Shown: one piece after another, positions 44,236 through 52,233 of the stretch | How positions within the stretch are numbered: the first letter of the stretch is position 1 | Layout of the letters: every line of letters begins with the position of its first letter | Assembly (NCBI GenBank): GCA_963721435.1 | Contig: CAVRJC010000006.1 | Coordinates: 496,001-560,000 of the forward strand | From: CAVRJC01 sp963721435 | GTDB taxonomy: Bacteria; Actinomycetota; Acidimicrobiia; IMCC26256; DASPTH01 | Reading direction: 5' to 3' | DNA length: 64,000 bases | Made by a program: the position numbers and the translations under genes | The notes under the pieces: generated by a model | The model's input: the letters and a program-made list of their open reading frames with translations, nothing else | Databases searched by the model: none | What the model was told of the DNA's origin: nothing

Positions 44236-46086
44236 ATGGCACAAATGGCACAGATCGCGATGGCACCGGTGTCGCGCCGGCTCCGTCGAGCCCTGCTCGT
44301 CCTCCTCTGCGCCTCACTCGTCGCCGGTGCGCCGTCCGCGCCGGCGCGTGCAGCCGACGACGACACGTCCCCGGGCGCGTGGCAGCGCCCCGTCGGCGGG
44401 CGCGTCGTCGAGCCGTTCCGCGCGCCGAGCTCGGCGTACGGCGCCGGTCACCGCGGCGCCGACCTCGCGGCCGCGCCGGGCACGCCGGTACGGGCCGCCA
44501 ACGACGGGGTCGTGAGCTTCGCCGGCGACGTCGCGGGCACGCGGCACGTCGTCGTCGCGCACGACGGCAGCTTGCGCACCTCCTACTCGTTCCTCGCGTC
44601 CGTCGCAGTACACACGGGGCAGTCCGTCGCGCGTGGTGACATCGTCGGCATCAGCGGCGGCACCGGCGAGGGGCACGACGGCACCGCGCTCCACTTCGGG
44701 CTGCGGGTCGGCGACGGCTACGTCGACCCGATGCAGCTGTTCCGACCGATCGACCTCACCGAGCTCGTGCACCTCGTCGCTCCCGACGACCCGAACGAGC
44801 ACCCGTGGACGCCGGCGGCCGAGGCCACCGAGCTGCGCACGTCGTTGCGGCTCCCGCTCCCCGCGGCCTCGCTCGCGTCGCTCGCGGCGGTCGACGGCGG
44901 CGGATGCGGCGACGGCGTGCCGCTCGTCGGCGGCCTCATCAGCGAGGCGTGCACCGTCGCCGAGTGGATCGGCGACCGCGCCCACGAGGCGCTCGACGCC
45001 GGCCTCCGGTACCTCCAGGCGGTCACCGGCATCGGCGACGAGTTCGTCCGCCGCCTCAGCCGGCCGCTCCGTGCCACGGCGAACGCCCTCCGCGCGCTGC
45101 CCGACGCGGTCGCCCGCGCGCTCTCACGTACACCGCCGGGCCAGATCGTCCTCGACGTCGTCGAGATGGGTCGTCGCTTCATCGACACCGTCACCGCCGA
45201 CTGCGACGACCACGCTCCCGCCGCCGACGGCACCGGCGGATCGGGGCACCGCGTGATGGTGGTCGCCGGGATCAACAGCTCGGGCGGCGCATGGGACAGC
45301 CCCACCGTCGGCATCGACGTCAAGGCGCTCGGGTACTACCGCAACGAAAGCGAGATCCGCTACTTCTCGTACGCGGCCGACGGCGGCGCCTACACCAAGG
45401 CCGACACGCTCGGCAGCCTCGACCTCGCGGCCCAGCACCTGCTCGCGCAATTGCGAGCGATGCAACGTGAGCAGCCCGGTCGGGAGGTCGATCTCGTGGG
45501 CCACTCGCAGGGTGGCGTCGTGATCGACATCTTCCTGTCGAAGTACTACGACCCGGCCGATCCCAGCCTGCCGCCGCTCGGCAACGTGATCACCTTGTCG
45601 TCCCCGCACGGGGGCGCCCCGCTCTCCACCGCCGCCGGCCAGGCCCGCAGCAAGACCTCGGGGCGCATCATCCTCGACGACCTCGTCGGCGAGGTCTTCG
45701 GCCTCCTCCCGCCGGCAGGCAGCAAGGCGGTGGGCCAGCTGGCCGAGGGGTCGCCCACGATCAAGAGCCTCTTCCCGCACGGTCTGCCCGAGCACGTCGA
45801 CTACACGACCATCGGCGCCGACACCGACGCCGTGGTCCCGGCCACCAACATCTCGGTCCCCGGCGGCACCGAGACGGTCATCACCGGTGGCGATCTCGAC
45901 GTTCTGAACGAGCACTCGGCCATCGTCTCCGACCCCGATGCGCTCCGGGCGGTGCGGTCGGCACTCGAGGGGCGCCCTCCGCCCTGCATCAGCATCGACA
46001 AGGCGCTCCGCGGTGCGGTGGTGCCGGTGCTCATCAGCCGCTTCGAGCACAACGTCGGCGACGTCGCGCAGCAGAAGCTGCCCTGA
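44236..46086 (+). CDS. Secreted protein: degenerate M23 (LytM) domain fused to lipase-like hydrolase
   Basis: 616 residues. A signal peptide (about 1-39; hydrophobic ALLVLLCASLVAG, then APARA) is followed by a LytM fold (about 48-170): metal ligands His72, Asp76 (HRGAD) and His153 are kept, but Phe119 and Ala151 replace the two catalytic His, so endopeptidase activity is unlikely. The C-terminal half (about 335-600) is an alpha/beta hydrolase of PGAP1-like or lipase type with GHSQGG (Ser424). ATG 44236 has GGGGG about seven bases upstream. M23-type genes next to rpsB are common in actinobacteria. Confidence 0.82.
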   Translation: MAQMAQIAMAPVSRRLRRALLVLLCASLVAGAPSAPARAADDDTSPGAWQRPVGGRVVEPFRAPSSAYGAGHRGADLAAAPGTPVRAANDGVVSFAGDVAGTRHVVVAHDGSLRTSYSFLASVAVHTGQSVARGDIVGISGGTGEGHDGTALHFGLRVGDGYVDPMQLFRPIDLTELVHLVAPDDPNEHPWTPAAEATELRTSLRLPLPAASLASLAAVDGGGCGDGVPLVGGLISEACTVAEWIGDRAHEALDAGLRYLQAVTGIGDEFVRRLSRPLRATANALRALPDAVARALSRTPPGQIVLDVVEMGRRFIDTVTADCDDHAPAADGTGGSGHRVMVVAGINSSGGAWDSPTVGIDVKALGYYRNESEIRYFSYAADGGAYTKADTLGSLDLAAQHLLAQLRAMQREQPGREVDLVGHSQGGVVIDIFLSKYYDPADPSLPPLGNVITLSSPHGGAPLSTAAGQARSKTSGRIILDDLVGEVFGLLPPAGSKAVGQLAEGSPTIKSLFPHGLPEHVDYTTIGADTDAVVPATNISVPGGTETVITGGDLDVLNEHSAIVSDPDALRAVRSALEGRPPPCISIDKALRGAVVPVLISRFEHNVGDVAQQKLP

Positions 46087-46309
46087 CTCCGGGTCGCTCA
46101 CGGTGCTCGAGGTCGTCCGATGGAGTTGTGACTTCCGCCGCGCACCGTTCGCTCCTGACTCCGGGTCGCTCACGGTGCTCGAGGTCGTCCGATCGAGTTG
46201 TGACTTCCACTGCGCACCGTTCGCTCCTGACTCCGGGTCGCTCACGGTGCTCGAGGTCGTCCGATCGAGTTGTGACTTCCGCCGCGCACCGTTCGCTCCT
46301 GACTCCGGG
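46084..46309 (+). repeat. 72-bp tandem repeat, three full copies plus a partial one
   Basis: Units begin at 46084, 46156, 46228 and (partial) 46300 with TGACTCCGGG, each exactly 72 bases apart and differing at a few positions (GATGG/GATCG, CCGCCG/CCACTG). The first base of the array is the stop codon of the M23-lipase gene. No spacers separate the copies, so it is not a CRISPR array. It occupies most of the 435-base gap before rpsB. Confidence 0.9.
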
Positions 46310-46318
46310 CCGCAACCC

Positions 46319-46349
46319 CTGAAGACGGTGCGGAAGCGGCCGCTACACT
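46319..46349 (+). promoter_or_regulatory. Predicted promoter of the rpsB-tsf operon
   Basis: TACACT at 46344-46349 is a good -10 box, with CTGAAG (46319-46324) 19 bases upstream as a weak -35. It lies directly after the 72-bp repeat array. The 170-base leader to rpsB holds a short inverted stretch (CTGCAGTGCAG) and an AAAGGA ribosome-binding site. Confidence 0.4.
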
Positions 46350-46521
46350 GCTCGGCGACCCGGTCGTCGACCGGGATCACGCACGCCCGCGATCCGAGGT
46401 CATCCGATGCCTGCAGTGCAGGCATCGGGTGCCGGCGGGCGGAGGTACAACCGAGGAGTGGTCCGCGGCGGCGCGCCCATGGCGCGCGGCCACGCGACTG
46501 CATGAACGAAAAGGACACCCC

Positions 46522-47490
46522 GTGGCAGAAGTAGCGGCGAAGAACGCGCCGGTCGTCACGATGAAGCAGTTGCTCGAGGCCGGCGTCCACTTCGGGCACC
46601 AGACCCGGCGTTGGAACCCGAAGATGAAGCGCTTCATCTTCGGCGAGCGCAACGGCATCTACATCATCGACCTCCAGCAGACCCTCGAACGCATCGACAC
46701 CGCCTACCGGTTCGTGCGCAGCACGGTCGAGAACGGCGGCACCGTGCTCTTCGTGGGCACGAAGAAGCAGGCGCAGGAGCCGATCCAGAAGCAGGCGGAT
46801 CGCTCGAACTCCCCGTACGTCAACTACCGCTGGCTCGGCGGGATGCTCACCAACTTCCAGACCGTCCACGCACGCGTCGCCAAGCTCCGTGAGCTCGAGC
46901 GGCTCGTCCAGACGGGCGAGGTCGAGCAGATGATCAAGAAGGAAGGCCTGAAGGTCAAGCGCGAGCTGGCCAAGCTCGAGCGCAACCTCGGCGGTATCCG
47001 CAACCTCGAGCGCGCGCCGAGCGCGGTCTTCGTGATCGACACGAAGAAGGAGCACATCGCGGTCACCGAGGCCAACCGCCTGCACATCCCGGTCATCGCG
47101 GTCGTCGACACCAATTGCGATCCCGATGTCATCGACTTCGTGATCCCGGGCAACGACGACGCGATCCGCTCGGCCAACCTGATGAGCCGCATCGTCGCCG
47201 ACGCGGTCATCGAGGGGCAGTGGCTCCGTCAGCGCAAGCACGCGCGACCGGCGGCGGCCGCGGCCGACGCCAAGCCGCCGGCACCGGCACCGGCACCGAA
47301 GGTGCTGACGCCCGAGGAGCAGGCGGCGAAGGCAGCGGACCAGGCGCAGGCGCGCGCTGCTGCCGCGGCCGCTCAGCGCGAGCGTGAGGCCCGCCTCGCG
47401 GCGGCCACTGCCGCACCCGCGGAAGCCGCCGAGACGACCTCGGCACCGGACACCCCGACAGAAACCGAGGAGAGCACGACCGATGGCTGA
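46522..47490 (+). CDS. rpsB: 30S ribosomal protein S2 with long Ala-rich tail
   Basis: 322 residues. The S2 core (to about residue 230) has MKQLLEAGVHFGHQTRRWNP, KMKRFIFGERNGIYIIDL, NYRWLGGMLTNF and IPVIAVVDTNCDPD. The last 90 residues are an Ala/Pro/Glu-rich, basic-acidic extension (KAADQAQARAAAAAAQRERE) not present in E. coli S2. GTG start after AAAGGA. tsf starts within the last eight bases, the conserved rpsB-tsf pair. Confidence 0.96.
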   Translation: MAEVAAKNAPVVTMKQLLEAGVHFGHQTRRWNPKMKRFIFGERNGIYIIDLQQTLERIDTAYRFVRSTVENGGTVLFVGTKKQAQEPIQKQADRSNSPYVNYRWLGGMLTNFQTVHARVAKLRELERLVQTGEVEQMIKKEGLKVKRELAKLERNLGGIRNLERAPSAVFVIDTKKEHIAVTEANRLHIPVIAVVDTNCDPDVIDFVIPGNDDAIRSANLMSRIVADAVIEGQWLRQRKHARPAAAAADAKPPAPAPAPKVLTPEEQAAKAADQAQARAAAAAAQREREARLAAATAAPAEAAETTSAPDTPTETEESTTDG

Positions 47491-48331
47491 CATCTCGGCC
47501 CAAGACGTCGCGGCGCTGCGCAAGGCGACCGGCGCGGGGATGATGGACTGCAAGCAGGCCCTGGAGTCGTCCGAGGGCGATCTCGACGCGGCGATGGACT
47601 GGCTGCGCGCGAAGGGCCTCGGCAAGGCCGGCAAGCTCGGCGAGCGCGAGGCGAACGAGGGTGCAGTGGAGGCGCTCGTCGACGGCAACGTCGGCGTGAT
47701 CGTCGAGGTCAACTGCAACACCGACTTCGTCGCCAAGGGCGCCGATTTCACGGGCACCGTGGCGGCGCTCGCGAAGCTCGTCGCGAGCAACGGCGAGACC
47801 GACATCGCGTCCCTCCCGTTCGAGGGCTCGACGGTCGGGGAGACGCTCCAGCAGCTCGCGGCCAAGCTCGGTGAGAACGTCGCGCTCGGACGCGTGGTGC
47901 GCTTCGAGACCGGCGCCGACGGCGTGCTCGACGCGTACAAGCACATCCAGAACGACCGCGGCACCATCGGCGTGCTGGTCGAGCTCGGCGGTGTCGATGC
48001 GGGCAACGCCGACGCGCAGGCCGTCGCGCACGAGATCGCGCTCCACGTGTCGTTCGCGGCGCCCGGCTACCTCACGCGTGAGGAAGTCCCCGCGGCGGTG
48101 CTCGAGCGCGAGCGTGCGGTCATCGAGGAGAAGAGCCGCAACGAGGGTGTGCCGGAGGCGAAGCTGCAGGGCGCGGTGCAGGGCCGCCTCAACGCGTTCT
48201 ACCGCGACGTGGTGCTCCTCGAGCAGCCGTCCGTCAAGGACCCGAAGGTCACGATCGGGAAGCTCGTCGAGAGCCTCGGTGCCAACGCGTCCGTCCGACG
48301 GTTCGCGCGCGTCAAGGTGGGCGAGGACTAG
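47483..48331 (+). CDS. tsf: Elongation factor Ts
   Basis: 282-residue nucleotide-exchange factor for EF-Tu. N-terminal UBA-like domain (LRKATGAGMMDCKQALE, DLDAAMDWLRAKG) and the core VEVNCNTDFVAK are intact, as are two EF-Tu-contact regions in the core (HVSFAAPGYL). The ATG at 47483 overlaps rpsB. A repeat-containing hairpin follows its stop. Confidence 0.96.
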   Translation: MADISAQDVAALRKATGAGMMDCKQALESSEGDLDAAMDWLRAKGLGKAGKLGEREANEGAVEALVDGNVGVIVEVNCNTDFVAKGADFTGTVAALAKLVASNGETDIASLPFEGSTVGETLQQLAAKLGENVALGRVVRFETGADGVLDAYKHIQNDRGTIGVLVELGGVDAGNADAQAVAHEIALHVSFAAPGYLTREEVPAAVLERERAVIEEKSRNEGVPEAKLQGAVQGRLNAFYRDVVLLEQPSVKDPKVTIGKLVESLGANASVRRFARVKVGED

Positions 48332-48340
48332 TTTCCGGAC

Positions 48341-48394
48341 TCCCGTTCCGGCACGGAGCCGGATTCCCGTTCCGGCACGGAGCCGGGAATCCGG
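48341..48394 (+). repeat. 24-bp direct repeat forming a long hairpin after tsf
   Basis: Two copies (48341-48364 and 48365-48388; 22 of 24 bases equal) start TCCCGTTCCGGCACGGAGCC. Each contains a mini-stem TCCG-GCA-CGGA. In addition CCGGATTCCCG (48359-48369) pairs perfectly with CGGGAATCCGG (48384-48394), an 11-bp stem around the second mini-stem. It could end or attenuate transcription between tsf and pyrH; no U-run follows. Confidence 0.75.
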
Positions 48395-48456
48395 TCGCCA
48401 GACGTCACGTGATGCCGCAGCAGTCGATGCCAGCGAAGGAGTGGAGGGCAACCCGC

Positions 48457-49197
48457 ATGGGCGAGAGCAGTTTCCGGCGCGTGGTCCTGAAGCTCTCCGG
48501 TGAGGCGTTCGCCGATCCCGAGACCCACTTCGGCATCGACGCCGCCGTCGTGCAGCGCATCGCCGAGGAGATCGCGACCGCGCGCCGGGAGCTGGGCGTC
48601 GACATCGCGGTGGTCGTCGGCGGCGGCAACATCTGGCGGGGCACCATGGGCGACGCCCGCGGGATGGACCGTGCGCGCTCCGACTACATGGGCATGCTCG
48701 GCACCGTCATCAACGCGCTCGCCCTGCAGGACGCTCTGGAGAAGGTCGATCAGCCCACGCGGGTCCAGACCGCCATCGCGATGGCCCAGATCGCCGAGCC
48801 CTTCATCCCGCTGCGCGCGATCCGGCACCTCGAGAAGGGCAGAGTCGTCGTGTTCGCGGCCGGCAACGGCAACCCGTACTTCACCACCGACACCACGGCC
48901 GCCCTGCGCGCGGCGGAGATGGGTGCCGAGGCGATCCTGAAGGGCACGCACTCGGGCGTCGACGGCGTCTACAGCGCCGACCCCCGCGTCGACCCCACCG
49001 CGGTCAAACTGTCCACCGTGAGCTACTTCGAGATCCTCAACCGGGGCTTGAAGGTGATGGACTCCACCGCGGTCACGTTCTGCATGGACAACGAGCTCCC
49101 GATCGTCGTCTTCGACGTCACCGCGCCCGGCAACATCCTGCGGGCGCTCGAGGGTGAGAGCATCGGCACGCTCGTCAGCGCGGGGACCCACGACTGA
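48457..49197 (+). CDS. pyrH: UMP kinase
   Basis: 246-residue amino-acid-kinase-fold enzyme converting UMP to UDP. VVLKLSGEAF, VVVGGGNIWRG, the MGMLGTVINALALQ and KGTHSGVDGVYSADP motifs identify bacterial PyrH. ATG 48457 follows GGAGGG by about ten bases; ATG 48427 is an in-frame alternative that would add ten residues. It precedes frr, as is standard. Confidence 0.95.
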   Translation: MGESSFRRVVLKLSGEAFADPETHFGIDAAVVQRIAEEIATARRELGVDIAVVVGGGNIWRGTMGDARGMDRARSDYMGMLGTVINALALQDALEKVDQPTRVQTAIAMAQIAEPFIPLRAIRHLEKGRVVVFAAGNGNPYFTTDTTAALRAAEMGAEAILKGTHSGVDGVYSADPRVDPTAVKLSTVSYFEILNRGLKVMDSTAVTFCMDNELPIVVFDVTAPGNILRALEGESIGTLVSAGTHD

Positions 49198-49269
49198 GAT
49201 GGGCACGCAGGCGCAGGTGCCGCTCTGGCGTCACTCCCGGTCCACCGCGGTGCGGCACCGGAGCGCGTC

Positions 49270-49848
49270 ATGAGCCAGGACAGCGACGACATGCGCGAGC
49301 TCGTGATGGAGGACTGCGCCGACAAGATGCGCAGGGCCGTCACCCATCTCCAGAGCGAGTTCGCCGCGGTGCGCACCGGCCGGGCGTCCTCGGGGATGGT
49401 CGAGAAGCTCAAGGTCGACGCCTACGGGAGCGAGATGACGCTCCAGCAGATCGCCGGGTTCGGCGTGCCCGAGCCGCGCGTGCTCACGATCTCGCCGTAC
49501 GACAAGAGCACCATCAAGGCGATCGAGAAAGCGATCCAGCAGAGCGATCTCGGCATCAACCCGTCGAACGACGGCGAGATCATCCGGCTCACGTTCCCCG
49601 AGCTCACCGAGGAGCGCCGTCGCGACCTGGTGAAGATCGTGCGCAACCGCGCGGAGGAGGCCAGAGTGGCCGTCCGCAACGTGCGCCGGCAGTCACGCCA
49701 CGAGCTCGAGGCGCTGGAAAAAGATCACGAAATCGGCAAGGACGACCTCGATCGAGCGGAAAAAGAGCTAGAAAAGCGCACGCACGACGTCATCGCCGAG
49801 ATCGACGACATGCTCAAGCACAAAGAGACGGAGCTGCTCGAGGTATGA
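49270..49848 (+). CDS. frr: Ribosome recycling factor
   Basis: 192-residue two-domain factor that splits the post-termination ribosome with EF-G. Marks: FAAVRTGRASSGMVE, ISPYDKSTIKAIEKAIQQSDLGINPSNDG, and the three-helix bundle ending DDMLKHKETELLEV. Usually cdsA is next; here the liv transporter genes intervene. Confidence 0.96.
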   Translation: MSQDSDDMRELVMEDCADKMRRAVTHLQSEFAAVRTGRASSGMVEKLKVDAYGSEMTLQQIAGFGVPEPRVLTISPYDKSTIKAIEKAIQQSDLGINPSNDGEIIRLTFPELTEERRRDLVKIVRNRAEEARVAVRNVRRQSRHELEALEKDHEIGKDDLDRAEKELEKRTHDVIAEIDDMLKHKETELLEV

Positions 49849-49888
49849 GTCGAGCTCGACAACGCGGCCCGGGGGGAGCGCTCGCACC

Positions 49889-50696
49889 ATGACGACAACG
49901 GAAACTGCACCGGAATCTCCGCCCGCCGCGCCGCCGGACGCGGTGCTCGCGGGCGTCGACATCTCCGTGCGCTTCGGCGGTGTGAGCGCGGTGAACAAGG
50001 TGTCGATCGCCGCGCACGCCGGCAAGGTCCTCGGCCTGATCGGGCCGAACGGCGCGGGCAAGACGACGCTGTTCGACGCGCTGTCGGGCATCCGCGCCGC
50101 CCACGGAGGGGCGGGTGTTCTACGAGGGCGTCGACATCACCAGGCGGAGCCCGACGTGGCGATCGCGTCACGGCATCCGCCGCACCTTCCAGCGCCAGCA
50201 GATGTTCGGATGGCTCACGGTCGAGGAGAACGTCCTCGTCGCGCTCGAGTGGCGAGGCGGCGGCGGTGGGCTCATGGCCGACCTCGTCGCGCTCCCGACC
50301 CGCAAGAAGCGTGAGAAGGCCCGCCGGGCCGAGTCCGACGAGGTGCTCGAGCTCTGCGGGCTGGTCGAGCTGCGCAACGAGCCCGCAGGCAAGCTGCCGA
50401 TCGGGCGGGCGCGCATGGTCGAGATGGCGCGAGCGCTGGCCGACAAGCCGAAGGTGCTCCTGCTCGACGAGCCCACCTCCGGTCTCGAGGAGTCCGACAC
50501 CGTCACGCTCGGTGAGGCGATGACGCGTGCCGCCCGGGAGTCGGGCTGTGCCGTCGTGCTCGTCGAGCACGACGTGGGCTTCGTGATGAACCACTGCGAC
50601 CACATCTTGGCGCTGAATCTGGGGAGCGTGCTGGCTTTCGGCACCCCCGAAGAAATTCGCGCGAACCGCGCTGTACAAGACGCGTATTTGGGCTAG
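49889..50696 (+). CDS. LivG-like ABC transporter ATPase, frameshifted near 50100-50115
   Basis: ATP-binding subunit of a branched-chain amino acid (HAAT) type importer. The first frame has Walker A GLIGPNGAGKTTLFDALSG; after a G-run in CACGGAGGGGCGGG the frame changes, and the next frame continues VFYEGVDITRR, FQRQQMF, a LivG-like signature LPIGRARMVEMARAL, Walker B VLLLDEPTSGLE and the LivG His switch VEHDVGFVM, ending at 50696. The 808-base span implies one net extra base. A second ATPase is fused to the permeases downstream. Confidence 0.82.
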
Positions 50697-50731
50697 ACAG
50701 TGCCGGACCGAAGATAAATGGGGGGAATCGA

Positions 50732-52115
50732 ATGAGGCGTTGCCTGAAGTTGACAGTTGTGGTCGCAGTGGTGGTGGCCACTGCTGCGCTCACCATCACC
50801 GAGTGCGGTCGGCCAAACGGCCACGACCACCGCCGGCAGCAGTGTGCCGGCCTACGGCCCGACCACCAACGGCAACGCCAAGGCGGCGAAGGCCGTGAGG
50901 AAAGAGACGATCACGGGTACGGCAGGTTCGGGCCTGACCCGAGGCGTGACCTCGAGCACCGTCAAGGTCGGCTGCTATTTGCAGCAGGCGTCCTTCAACG
51001 GCGCGGACGCCGGGTACAAGGCCCGGTTCCAGCGTGCGGCGAAGGACAAGGAGCTTCCGGGTGGTCGCACGATCGACTTCACCGGTTGCAAGGACGACGG
51101 CGGCAACCCGCAGACGAACTTGCAGATCGTGCAGGCCGCGGTCCAACAGGACCAGGTCTTCGCGATGGTCGGCCTCTCGGCTGACGTGTTGCCGGCGAGC
51201 ACCGATTTCATGAACCAGCAGCAGGTGCCGTACTACGGCTGGGGTTTCCTGCCCGGGTTCTGTCACACCCGCTGGGGCTTCGGCTTCAACGGCTGCCTGA
51301 TCACCGCCGACACCGACAACCCGAAGGTGTACCAGAGCAACCTGGCGTTGGGGCCGATCGAGGCCGCGGGCCTCAAGCCCAGCCAGGCGAAGGTCGCGCT
51401 CCAGACCGGTGATGACACGTCGGGCAAGACCTCGGTGCCGACGATCAGCAACCTCTACAAGCTCGAGGGTGCGACGGTGGTGTACGCGGAGTCGAACATC
51501 CCGACGCCGAACCCGCCGGCGAGTTTCACGCCGTATGTGACGGCGATCTTGGCGGCGAAGCCGAACATCTTGGAGACGTTGGTCAACTTCCAGACTGCTC
51601 CGGGTCTCACGGCGGCGATGACGGCGGCTGGGTTCACCGGCACGAACATCAACTTCGTGGGGTACATCCCGGGTCTGCTCGGTACCTCGGCGCAGTTGGC
51701 GGCGGCGTTCAACGGCGCGTACGTGAGCTCGCAGATCGTGCCGCAGGAGGCGCAGACCGCGTACATCAAGCAGATGGAGACCGACCTCACTGCGAGCAAC
51801 GCGCCGACGGGGAAGTTCATCACCCTGGCGATCGCGTTGGCGTACGCGCAGGCCGACGTGCTCGTGTCGATGCTCAAGGCGACGGGCAGCACCCTGAACA
51901 CGAAGACGTTCGACCAGAAGATCAACAACGGGAACTACACCTACAAGTCGTCGGTGGCCCAGGGTCCCGGCCAGATGGAGTACCCGGCGATGCATCACAT
52001 CGCAGCCGACTGTGCGGCAGTGCTGAAGATCGACGGCCCGGGCGCGAAGTACATCCCGACCGTTCCGTTCACCTGCTACGACAGCCCGGTGGTCAAGACG
52101 AAGACGAAGAAGTAG
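50732..52115 (+). CDS. Branched-chain amino acid-type substrate-binding protein, frameshifted near 50795-50825
   Basis: Periplasmic-binding-protein type 1 (LivK-like) receptor. The start ATG 50732 has GGGGGG about nine bases upstream and opens a signal peptide (LKLTVVVAVVVATAALTIT). The frame then shifts once; the second frame carries the mature part: GQTATTTAGSS, VKVGCYLQQASFNG, a ligand-binding domain with QQDQVFAMVGLSADVL, YYGWGF and LVNFQTAPGL, ending in a Lys-rich tail at 52115. The 1384-base span implies one net extra base. The ligand is unknown. A strong terminator follows. Confidence 0.8.
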
Positions 52116-52127
52116 CACTACGCACCG

Positions 52128-52160
52128 GAGCCGGCGGTCCCACACAGGGACCGCCGGCTC
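52128..52160 (+). terminator. Strong terminator hairpin after the liv binding-protein gene
   Basis: GAGCCGGCGGTCCC and GGGACCGCCGGCTC form a perfect 14-bp stem with a five-base ACACA loop, 13 bases after the stop. It may limit read-through so that the binding protein is made in excess over the membrane subunits. Confidence 0.75.
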
Positions 52161-52233
52161 GCGCGCGTTGACGTACGTTTCTTCCCTGAAGGTGACGCAG
52201 TGCACGCGTCCTGACTTCTGAGAAAGAGGTGCG

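Noticed and set aside
46084..46309. CRISPR array
   Set aside because: The repeat units are adjacent with no unique spacers, and no cas genes are present.
45938..46534. A plus-strand frame reading through the 72-bp repeats as a 24-residue peptide repeat
   Set aside because: It overlaps the end of the M23-lipase gene in another frame, has no ribosome-binding site and no sign of coding outside the repeats.
45124..48006. A 960-residue open frame on the minus strand
   Set aside because: Antisense to the M23-lipase gene, rpsB and tsf; low-complexity sequence without motifs.
48341..48394. CRISPR or insertion-sequence end
   Set aside because: Only two units with no spacer and no transposase nearby; it fits a hairpin or terminator better.
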